NCBI GenBank assembly: GCA_021292165.1
Contig: CM037880.1
Coordinates: 135,596,564 to 135,660,563 of the forward strand
Reading direction: 5' to 3'
From: Shinisaurus crocodilurus
Lineage: Eukaryota; Chordata; Lepidosauria; Squamata; Shinisauridae
Length of the DNA stretch: 64,000 nt
Made by a program: the position numbers and the translations under genes. The notes below the pieces were generated by a model, which saw only the letters and a program-made list of their open reading frames with translations, did not search any database and had not been told where the DNA came from. Below are positions 55,393 to 64,000 of this stretch, piece after piece (position 1 is the first letter of the stretch; each line of letters begins with the position of its first letter).

Positions 55393-58122
55393 ATTTGAAG
55401 CATTTTACCCTGATCTTCAGCCACAAAGAATATGGAGTAAAGTTCATATTCCACTCGCAGAAAAGCAATAATTGTGTGCCACTAAAGCACCCAGGTCTGG
55501 AAGCACCAACGGTGTGTGCCAGAATGTAGACCAAAGTCCACTATTGGGAAGGAGAAGCAGATAGTCTAGGTGCAAAGTTGTATCTATTAAAAACAGCTGA
55601 CTCAGAAGTACCATGTCTGGGCAAGATTTTTTAAAAAAATACCTGACAAGTCTCTTTCTTTCTTTCTTTCTTTCTTTTTGAAAGCATGAGAGCACTTACT
55701 GTGCAAAAACACACAGGGGTCATTTATTACTGGAGGACCATTTAGCTCTTGGGACTCAAAAACAGGGTTTGCCATCTCATCATGGCCCAGTCATAGCCCA
55801 GCCCCCAATGACAAATTGTTGCTGCTGCTTTAATCTCCAATATTAAAAGCCCATCAGTTATCCATGAACACATTTAGAAGCTATTACTGCTGCAAATTGT
55901 GGCCGTTTACAAACCAAAAAATAAGGAGAATGTGTCTGCAATGGAAATTAACCGCATTACTTATTTTGGTCTCTAGGTGGCAGCAAGCCAAGATTGTTCT
56001 GTGCATAGTTTAATAAATCTGAACTCTTGTGTCCACTGCCAATCTGGGTTTGATGTTACAGCATTGACTGTCAGAGTCTCTTATGATCACTTTGTTATCT
56101 TCTTGACTTTAAAGTTTAGGTTTTCCAAAACACTTAGTTTTATCTTGCCTGCAAACCCTTTAGTACACTAAAAAAAGAAAAGAAAAAACAGTTGAAAATC
56201 CTAGTAGATTCTACACAGCTTTGTTTCACAGATTTACCCTTGAAAATATTGGTGATATATTTCTTTCTAGCATTAGCTAGCCACTGCCTGGATAGCTGTA
56301 AAATCTATTATGAGTGTTTATCCCTGTTTATTTTTCACTCATGAAGTAGTAAACCCTGCATTGAATTTTCAGATTTCAGATTCAGGAAATTTGAATTTCA
56401 TAAATAAAAAACCCAATCATTTCAATGTTTCACCAGAAAAACCTTAATTTTTTGAAATATAACCTTTGAATTCTTCAAAGGATAGAAGCCATATGAGTCT
56501 ACTTTCATATGTTTTAAAATTATCAGAGTAAAGGCATTAGCTTTCACTAGTTATATCTGCTTAGTGTTTGGCAGCCTTTAACTTATCTTGGAATTTACCC
56601 TGTTACCTAGAAGTAGGACGATAGATATTCAGCCTCTTTGTGCAGAAGTTTAGTTTTAATGATAGTAGATACCCATGGTGTAGTAACTGTTAGCCAATCA
56701 GATCAAAGCTCTAATCCAAAGCATTTTCATTAGGTCTAATAATAAATGCTGAAATCTGGAGTTAAGGCAGCATACAAAGATACTCTTTAATGCATACAAT
56801 TTGGATTATATTTGGAACTCTATATCCAATCTACAATGACTGTATTGTTTCCTTCCCTCTTTTTCCTCCTTCCCGGTTATTTTTAATTCCACAAAAGTAT
56901 AAAAGAGCATCATTCTAGAAGCAGCAGTTTGAAGTGGAACTGCAGAGGATTTCAATGGAAAGTTGATTTATTTCAGGGGATTATGAGAGCCCAGGGATAA
57001 AGCTGGCACCCTGCCATAGGGAGAGCCCTTGACCTAGAAGCAAGGAACAGTTACAAAGCTGTTCGTGTACATAACTGAACAGAACACTTTAATTTTGTGC
57101 AGAGCGTAACCTGAATTCTTTCTCCAAGGGAAGATGAAAGAAACAAGCTCCGCTGCTTAGTAGGACATTGGACGCTGTATCCAAGGCTCTTTGCCTTCTT
57201 TACATCTTACTTGGCAGGATTGCAAGAAGCAATTGTTTGTGACAAAGGGCATTTTGTTATTATCTTTTTTAAAAAAAAATGGTGGAAAATTAATTAAGAT
57301 GCCACTCATAATACCAGATCTGGATGCAGAATTCATTCAGTGTTCCAATCGGCAAAAGAAAAACTAACCAGCTGCAAAGCCATCCCAGGTAGCTCTGCAT
57401 TAATGCATGAAGCCTAATTTCTCTCTCTTTCGGCCTTGAGCTGTAATTATAAAGACTTCACATCTCCCTGGTGACATCAGATAGTTAACAAAATGTGAAT
57501 TAGGGAAGGGAAGCAACCGGTAGTCTCCTTGCTGTAGCTTTGTTCACATTTCAGAAAAGACCTTTTTTTTTTCTTCATAAGATATCATTCCAGCACTGTA
57601 GCTTACTACTTTTTGTGGTTACGGTACTTTTCTGTAAGCCTTGCATCACTCAGGATTCAAAGAAACAATCTTGCACCACAGACAACGAGTGTACAGCATA
57701 ATAACACAGTGGCAGACTGTATTCCTGCAAAATCATATTACGAGACATTTACTAAGGCTTCACACTAAATCAGACATGCCATAGTAATTACATTTACCTT
57801 CTTTAACCATCTTTAAGATTAACAGAAGTAGTTTTTCCTTCCCTGAAAAGAGCCTTCACAAAATATGCCTTTTATTTCACCACTGAAGGTTGTCCCATTA
57901 AAAGCTAGTTCACCTGATCACTTTTTGGGGGGATCCCATCCTCTGTCAACAATCTAAACCAGATGTTTCAGCTATGGAGCAGCAGTGCCTCCTCCAACAG
58001 AGCAAGAAGGCAGGATCTGGCCTTTAGTGCTATCTGGTCTTGGGCATACACTGTTGTGAAGAAAGGTGTCGAGCAACCCCTGTAAGACAGGCTGCTAGCT
58101 GCTTTGCTTTTTTCGTAACAGC
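55393..58122. other. Repeat-poor stretch, candidate conserved non-coding DNA at ~55900-58110
   Basis: Apart from (TTTC)n at 55650-55677, I recognise no transposon in over 2 kb. The part ~56,880-57,560 has balanced composition with clustered AT-rich core motifs (ttaattaagatgccactcat near 57290, gctgtaattataaagacttc near 57440, ggtgacatcag near 57470), as seen in vertebrate enhancers. No exon-like frame. Confidence 0.35.
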
Positions 58123-58271
58123 CAGTGGCGTAGCGTGGGTTGTCAGCACCCGGGGCAAGGCAAGTAATTTGCGCCCCCTAACCCGTGGATTTTAGCACTC
58201 GAGTCTAAACTGTATCATGTCTCTCCCTTTTGGCATCCTTGTAGCAGCAAAATCCAGACGTTAATTATACA

Positions 58272-58398
58272 TTAAAGGTGCAATCCTATGTAAGTTTAGA
58301 CAGAAAAAAGGCCTACAACTCCCACCATGCCTCAGCCAGCTATGCTGGGAAATGTAGGCCTTTTTTTCCTGTCTAAACTTGCAGAGGATCGCACCCTA
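58272..58398. mobile_element. Palindromic MITE (gcaatcctatgca-gtttagacag family), nested
   Basis: gtgcaatcctatgtaagttt agacag ... ctgtctaaacttgcagagga tcgcaccc, inside the Pack-type element. Confidence 0.85.
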
Positions 58399-59079
58399 AG
58401 AGATGTTTACCAGTCCTCCTCTCTTCTCCATGCAAAGCAACTTGGACCGCACTAAAGTGCATTGGGGAGCATGCTGTTGCAAAATCATCTGATAATTAAG
58501 TATCATGCCTTATCGTATCAAAATGATGACCCAGAATAACTTGTGCTACACAATGATTAAAACAAACAACAAATCAAAATGCAACTAAAACACAGCAGAA
58601 AAGATGGGGGTGAGTGGGTTTGAACAACTGAAACTAAATCAGAAGCAATAAAAACCAGTAAAGGCATTTTTTAAAAAAAAGAAAGAAAACTAACCAAAGG
58701 CAGAAGCAGAACCCAGAAGCAATCCCCCTCTCCCTGCAAAAAGGGCAGAACCAACACCAACACCAACACCAACTCAGCCCAACGTGTCTTTTGAAACAGG
58801 CAGGATTTTGCATGCCGCCTGAAAGCATCTCATGTCTGGAGTTTGGCGGGGATTATGATTAACAAATACGTAGCTTTCTTTAACTCCCCCCCCTCCCCAG
58901 TTCAAATATAATAATTTCAGACTGGCCGTTCAGCCTTGGAAATCCTGGTGTAGTTTTTTGTTGTTGGTGGTGTGGGTTTTGTTTCTCGTGCACCTCTGGG
59001 ACGTGTCATTGGAACAAACGCAAACCCGAAGTGACCTTGGCTGGTTTTGACCTGTGTTACTACAGATTAGGGTTAGGAA

Positions 59080-59608
59080 TTGGGGTGGGTGGCAGTGTCG
59101 TAGGGTGGTGGCGGGCACGGAAGTCTCAGCTTCGAGGTCATTCCTACAGTACATTTGTGGCTTCGGCAAAGCCTGGCTGCTCTCTCCGTGAGAGATTGGA
59201 AGGAGTGCATTCAGCGACAGGTGGCGGCGCGGGGATGCTTTGCGCCACAGTTTCACTTTTCTTTTAAATTACTTTTCCCCTCCGCTGTTTCAAGTTCCTG
59301 GAATTCCCCCGCTGTTTCGTGCAGGGGGTGGGGGGGTGGGAGAGAAGGGCTTATCAGGCCGATGCAGCTCAACAGCCTCGCAACGTCTGCGCGCCCCTCC
59401 CTTTCCCAACCTCGTTCGAACGAAACTGCCAACGCAGCTCGCAAATACCTTCCGGGCCAGATGCCCCCTAACAGGCCTCATGGGGTGGGTGGGAAGATTC
59501 GCTGGCTTCGGGTGGCTGGGGAAAAAAAATGCACCCACCGCACCGCACGCCTGGCACCCCCCCCCCCTCCACAGTGGGCGGCGACCCGGCGGCTCTGATC
59601 GGATTCGC
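59080..59608 (-). promoter_or_regulatory. CpG-rich cargo of the second Pack-type element
   Basis: GC-rich with frequent CpGs (gcgacaggtggcggcgcggg, cgttcgaacgaaactg), placed at the same end of the transposon as the HPGD promoter and exon in the other copy. By analogy it may be a captured promoter or first-exon region; I recognise no exon in it. Confidence 0.35.
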
Positions 59609-59743
59609 ACAGCCAGCACTGCAGAGAGAGTGAGTGAGCCAGGCAGAGGCAGAGAGCTGCGAGTGCGAGCGCGCCCCCCCAGATGTTGCGCCCGGTGCGG
59701 CCGGCCCCCCCTGCACCCCCCACGCTACGCCTCTGGTAACAGC

Positions 59744-60107
59744 TGCCACTTCCCTTCTGCTCCTTTCATGGCTTTTAGGGAGAACAGAATTCTGAACGTT
59801 GTGGGTTTATATTTGGAAAGGCAACTTTTAGCGAACTCTCCCCATTGCTGTGTGACAGAGCATAATAGGTCGTCCGTCCCCTTCTCTGTTTGGAGACCAA
59901 AGTGTGTAGCCTGAATGACCAGGCAATCTAGCACGGAGGAGCGTATTCCCTGGGTGATCAAATTATGCAGTAATCAATTTGTATGCCACAATTTACCCGC
60001 CCCTGCACTGAGGAGAAAGCAAGCACTATCCTGGGATGCTCTGAATGTGACAGGAGAGAATGCTTGGAATGGAGGTGCTTATACAGAGATTGTTAAAAAC
60101 GCAGGGT
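59744..60107. other. No recognisable feature
   Basis: Short flank, nothing supported. Confidence 0.4.
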
Positions 60108-60123
60108 CTGTGTGGTCAGCCTG

Positions 60124-60357
60124 TCTTTTATTTATTTATTTATTATATTTATACCCCGCCTTTTTTCCTGCAAGGAACCCAAGGTGGCTTACATAGTCCT
60201 CCTCCTCTCCATTTTATCCTCACAACAACCCTGTGAGGTAGGTTAGGCTGGGAGTCAGTGACTGGCCCAAAGTCACCCAGTGAGTTTCATGGCCGAGCGG
60301 GGACTAGAATCTTGATCTCCTGAGTCCCAGCCCAGCACTCTCACCACTACGCCACAC
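60124..60357 (-). mobile_element. MIR-like CORE-SINE, copy 5 with 16-bp target duplication
   Basis: Minus-strand full-length copy. ctgtgtggtcagcctg occurs at 60108-60123 and again at 60357-60372, a perfect 16-bp duplication of the LINE-mobilised type; the edges overlap by a base. Confidence 0.95.
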
Positions 60358-60440
60358 TGTGTGGTCAGCCTGCCTTCACAATTATCTATATTGGGTAGGC
60401 AGTGTGGTGCCCACAGGCACCAATGTGCCTCAGAAACCTT

Positions 60441-60610
60441 CATAGATTTGATTGATCACAGAGTTGGAAGGAGCCTACAAGGCTATCAAGTCCAACCACC
60501 TGCTCAATGCAGGAAACTAGAGGAGGGGTCTCCCATCCAAGTAATAACCAGGCCTGACCCTGCTTTGCTTTCTATACTCAGACAAGCTGAGCCAGCGTAA
60601 GCCACAGGCC
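60441..60610 (-). mobile_element. 5S-rRNA-derived SINE, copy 3
   Basis: Inverted copy: the tail (catagatttgattgatcaca gagttggaagg) comes first, then ggtctcccatccaagtaata accaggcctgaccctgcttt, the complement of 5S boxes C to A, ending gccagcgtaagccacaggcc. Confidence 0.85.
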
Positions 60611-60727
60611 TGTTGTTCCTTGGTGCCCACTGAGACACCCTAATCTTCCCAACGTTTATTTTAAAATGTTTTTATATTTTCTTTAAGGCAGCTGGGATTG
60701 CTTAACACAAAGTGAGAGCCTCTAGCT
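60611..60727. other. No recognisable feature
   Basis: Short spacer. Confidence 0.4.
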
Positions 60728-60847
60728 CAGTGTTCTCCAACCTTGGGTCCCCAGATGTTTTTGGCTTACAACTCCCAGCATGCCCCAGCCAGCATGCTGG
60801 GAGTTGTAGGTCAAAAACATCTGGGGACCCAAGGTTGGAGAACACTG
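60728..60847. mobile_element. 120-bp palindromic hAT MITE with perfect 8-bp duplication
   Basis: cagtgttctccaaccttggg ... aaggttggagaacactg. ctctagct at 60720-60727 and 60848-60855 is exact. Same family and length as 21413-21532. Confidence 0.96.
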
Positions 60848-61519
60848 CTCTAGCTGCTGCCATCTTAATTCCCCATGAATGCCTCTGGGCAGGATACTTG
60901 TCCTTTTGGACTAGCTATGCCCACAAATCACAGCCATTTTATGGTTGTGCCCAGGACAGTTTCTCAAGTTTTCAGATATGCCTACTGGCCCCAAAGGTTG
61001 CCTCCCCTTGCTCTACATGCTTGGATTTTGAAACATTACTTCCATTTTGCTGGTTCCTCATATTAGAGAGCTGGTGCAGTGTGGTGATTAAGAGATTGAG
61101 TTACACGACAGGAAGTCACTGGGATGAATCTCAGTGCTGTTAGGAACTTCCTGGCTGGCCTTAGGCACGCCTCTCCCTCTGTTCCTCAGCACACCCACCT
61201 GTAATGTGGGAATAATTATACTGTCCTACTTTATAGGTTTGTTGTAAGGTTTATGTGAAGTTCTTTGAACAGTCTAGACTCTAAAGCACCTATTTAGTAA
61301 ATGCTAAATGCGAATTACTCTACTGGTGCTTGTGGTTTATGTTGCTTCTTATGTTTTATCTATACAGAATAGATACAAATACAAATGTGGGTTCAATTAC
61401 TTTCAAAGTGCAAATCCTTCCAAGTTAGCTGCCCCCTCTATAAGAAAAGTTGCTTGTGATTATAAATAGTTATTAATATAGTTATATATATTGTCCCAGT
61501 GTGAGACAGTGTGTCCCAG
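60848..61519. other. Contains an old MIR fragment (~61066-61310)
   Basis: ggtgcagtgtggtgattaag ... cctggctggccttaggcacg ... cctgtaatgtgggaataatt is a diverged MIR on the plus strand, much older than the young CORE-SINEs. Confidence 0.5.
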
Positions 61520-61777
61520 AGAGCCAGTGTGGCGTAGTGGTTAGAGTGTTAGACTGGGACTCAGGAGATCCGGGTTCTAGTCCCCGCTCGGCCATGAAAC
61601 TCACTGGGTGACTTTGGGCCAGTCACTGACTCTCAGCCTAACCTACCTCACAGGGTTGTTGTGAGGATAAGATGGAGAGGAGGAGGAGGAGGATGAGGAT
61701 TATGTAAACCGCCTTGGGTTCCTTGCGGGGAAAAAAGGTGGGGTATAAATATAATAAATAAATAAATAAATAAATAT
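61520..61777 (+). mobile_element. MIR-like CORE-SINE, copy 6 (full length)
   Basis: Starts gagccagtgtggcgtagtgg, ends (AAATA)n; has an expanded (GGA)n run. Confidence 0.93.
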
Positions 61778-62407
61778 ATTATAAAGGAATAAGTGCTTAA
61801 CTGTGCTGTACAAATGAACTCCAGAGAGGGGGTGGGGGAAATATTAACATTTTTGTGCTGGCCATGGTTGCCCCAATTGAGGGTGGCCGATACACCAAAA
61901 AGAAACTAGAATTTATTATCTTCTTCCATGAATCCCCACTTATGCACTTCCTGACATTGTCTGGGCATGTGACATCACAAATACCAGAAGTCTCATTTGC
62001 AAACCTTGGAATCCAGGGTATTGTGAATAACTGAGAATTTATCCTTCTGTAAAGCTTTCAGTGAATTAGGAAGCAACTGAAGGACTTCCTGAGGGAGAAG
62101 GGGAAGGAAAAGGTATCATTAAAAGATCAGAGTAGGCTTGTGCATTGAATGCACTCTGTGGTTGGAGGAGTGCTCAGTACAGAATTGAGTGCTTTAAACT
62201 CTACAGTGCTTCTAACTTTGAAACTGCCCTTCTTGGCATTCAAATTTCTAAGCTTCCCATTGAATTACAAGGCAGCTATACCAGGAGGGCAACCTTGTCA
62301 TTTTTAACTCATGTCCTTATCTGATACCTCCGGTGGTGTGTGTGTGTGTGTGTGTGTGTGTGTACACACCCAAGTACATAATATTTGGGGAAATGTTGTA
62401 GTTAGAC
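61778..62407. other. No gene; (GT)n at 62334-62363
   Basis: Nothing else supported. Confidence 0.4.
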
Positions 62408-62557
62408 TTCATAGGCCGCGATCCTATGCGCACGTACCTTGGAGTAAACCCCAAGGCTGCGATCCTATACGCACGTACCTTGGAGTAAACCCCATTTAAC
62501 TCCCTGGGGATCAAATACTTACATCTATGTAGGTATGTATAAGATTGTACTGTTAGT
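62408..62557. mobile_element. Palindromic MITE with duplicated left terminus
   Basis: gcgatcctatgcgcacgtac cttggagtaaacccc occurs twice in a row (62418 and 62459), followed by the centre ccatttaactccctggggat and the right end gtatgtataagattgtact. Confidence 0.65.
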
Positions 62558-62934
62558 AGTTGTAAATCTTTGCCTGGCATCTTCTTTTTAACAATTAACA
62601 AAATATTTCCATTTGCTCTGGTACTTATTTCTTGTAGTTAATTAATATTCATGGCTCTGGGTCATCCAGTGGCAATGCTGGTAACTGAAAGAAAGTGAAC
62701 ATTCTTGCCACTGAGTCATGTAGCCGTTGAATAGCCCCCCACTACTCAGCCTGCCACTCTGTTGAAGCAGTCAATTTTCAGCATTATTTGCTTCTGCTCC
62801 CTTTCTCTCCCCCTTCCTACAATGCAGGGAATGCTTTCTTTCAGCAGTTAACAATAACCCCCTCTCTCCACCAACATCCAGGTTCTTCTGAATATCTTCA
62901 ACAAGCCCCAGGAGCTGCTTTGAATGTCTATTGA
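62558..62934. other. No recognisable feature
   Basis: Nothing supported. Confidence 0.4.
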
Positions 62935-63545
62935 TTTTTGATCTAGGGTTTGTATTTATTTTAATTATTTCAATATTTATATCCCATCTCTTGGCCCTTC
63001 ACAGCCCCCCCCCCACAACCCACGTGGTTCACAGCATTAATTAAAACACTATACAGTATATAAAACAATACAACCAGAACCCCCCCCCCAATTTTTTTTA
63101 TCAAGCTACAAATCAGCAGTTAGATATTAAAATTACAGAAGTGGGAGGAACCAAACCAAAGGGGTGACGGAACAAAAAGGAGCTGGCATTATGGCCAAAC
63201 ACCAATAATAGAGCCAGTGTGGCGTAGTGGTGAGAGTGTTGGACTGGGACTCAGGAGATCCGGGTTCCAGTCCCCGCTCAGCCATGAAACTCACTGGGTG
63301 ACTTTGGGCCAGTCACTGACTCTCAGCCTAACCTACCTCACAGGGTTGTTGTGAGGATAAAATGGAGAGGAGGAGGATGATTATGTAAGCTGCCTTGGGT
63401 TCCTTGCAGGAAGAAAGGCGGGGTATAAATATAATAAATAAATAAATAAATGGGCCAATTGAGCCTTCCGGATAAGGGAGTGGCAACTGAACCTGCCAAG
63501 GTAGGGTGCTACAACTGAAAAGGCCCTGGTTTCCCACTCAATCAG
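62935..63545 (-). repeat. L2 LINE 3' end, split by a SINE
   Basis: Tail side: atatttatatcccatctctt ggccc and attaattaaaacactataca. After the SINE, gggccaattgagccttccgg ... gctacaactgaaaaggccct continues the RT C-terminal region on the minus strand. Confidence 0.65.
63211..63450 (+). mobile_element. MIR-like CORE-SINE, copy 7 (full length)
   Basis: Starts gagccagtgtggcgtagtgg, ends (AAATA)n; nested in the L2. Confidence 0.93.
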
Positions 63546-63548
63546 ACC

Positions 63549-63592
<44 letters not shown>
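63549..63592. repeat. (GAT)n microsatellite
   Basis: About 14 trinucleotide units at the junction with an L2 tail. Confidence 0.95.
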
Positions 63593-63593
<1 letters not shown>

Positions 63594-64000
63594 TTTATTT
63601 CTTACCCGCCTCTCCACTTAGATCGAGGCGGGGAACAACCATAACATAAAATACATAAGTAGTTAAAAACACAGCAAATATTATTAAAATATTCTTTAAA
63701 ACCTTTAAAAGTATCCTAAAAACTCTTAAAAACTCTTAAAATTCCACTGGATAGGCCTGTCGGAAGAGGTCAGTCTTTATGGCCTTTTTAAAGGCCAAAA
63801 GACTGTCTAGTTGACGAGTCTCCTCTGACAGGCCATTCCACAGTCTGGGAGCAGCATAATACACAGTCTGGGAGCAGCATAATATGGCAATGGCAATTGA
63901 TGGCATTGATGGCAATGGGACACCAAACATGGCCTCTGATGACAATCACAGTTGGTATGCAGGTTCATGTAGGAGAAGGCAGACTTCACAATCTTGGCTC
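63593..64000 (-). repeat. L2 LINE 3' end, running out of the window
   Basis: aatttatttcttacccgcct, gataggcctgtcggaagagg and ctgacaggccattccacagt are the L2 tail and RT C-terminus in complement. A ~24-bp unit (acagtctgggagcagcataata) is tandemly duplicated at ~63840-63886. Confidence 0.85.

Larger units (their letters stand above)
58123..59735 (-). mobile_element. 1,613-bp Pack-type hAT transposon, second copy with different cargo
   Basis: It begins cagtggcgtagcgtgggttg and ends ccccacgctacgcctctg. The duplication gtaacagc is exact at 58115-58122 and 59736-59743. Its terminal 84 bases (58123-58206) and ~127 bases (59609-59735) are those of the element at 21536-23373 in inverted orientation. 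The interior 58207-59608 does not match that element. It has a CpG-rich part next to the left end (~59080-59608) and a nested palindromic MITE at 58272-58398. Several frames cross the GC-rich part on both strands (up to 224 codons at 59240-59914, which runs through the terminus); none resembles a known protein. Confidence 0.88.

Noticed and set aside
59240..59914. 224-codon plus-strand frame
   Set aside because: It runs through the GC-rich cargo, across the transposon terminus and into the flank, so it cannot be a single conserved protein.
22463..64000. Remaining HPGD exons downstream
   Set aside because: I looked for the exon 2 segment following the Rossmann motif and for later catalytic motifs and saw none; the exon is inside a transposon.

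Overview
This is a 64 kb stretch of vertebrate nuclear DNA, most likely from a squamate reptile (lizard or snake). That call rests on repeat content as I remember it, not on a search. The markers are CR1 and L2 LINE tails, many MIR-like CORE-SINEs with clean tails, a 5S-rRNA-derived SINE, many short palindromic hAT elements, and a Ty3/gypsy element with a SCAN-like capsid and integrase upstream of reverse transcriptase. There is no bacterial-style gene layout and I found no complete host gene. Most of the window is intergenic or intronic DNA built from transposable elements.

Layout. 1-5.6 kb: right end of a GC-rich hAT-like element, a CR1 reverse-transcriptase fossil, a candidate LTR carrying a SINE, an L2 fossil split by a palindromic element, and a CpG-rich block followed by a 49-bp miniature hAT. 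5.6-10.85 kb: one nearly intact gypsy insertion on the minus strand (identical-length 625-bp LTRs, GTGAC target duplication, gag-pro-IN-RT/RH order, most of RT deleted). 11-21 kb: hAT elements, a perfect 271-bp inverted repeat, and L2 and CR1 fossils. 21.4-23.4 kb: a hAT MITE into whose right edge a 1,838-bp hAT-type transposon inserted; that transposon carries a recognisable first exon of HPGD (15-hydroxyprostaglandin dehydrogenase) with its GC-rich flank. 24-40 kb: L2, a solo ERV LTR, a two-copy repeat of unknown class, a Tigger-like MITE, gypsy pol and gag fossils, CR1, and a 698-bp hAT with perfect 8-bp duplication. 40-58 kb: two fairly repeat-poor stretches (40.3-42.5 and 55.9-58.1 kb) with CR1, L2, SINE and foldback elements between them. 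58-60 kb: a second member of the HPGD-carrying transposon family, inverted, with the same ends and a completely different GC-rich interior. 60-64 kb: SINEs, another hAT MITE with a perfect duplication, and L2 tails.

The most interesting result is the pair at 21,536-23,373 and 58,123-59,735. Both have terminal repeats of the form CAG(A/T)GGCGTAGCGTGGG, both have perfect 8-bp target duplications, their right ends are identical over 84 bp and their left ends nearly so over about 127 bp, yet their interiors do not match and one contains a host-gene exon. This is the signature of a gene-capturing (Pack-type) hAT family. The HPGD exon is therefore a transposed fragment, consistent with its ruined splice donor, and not the start of a functional gene here.
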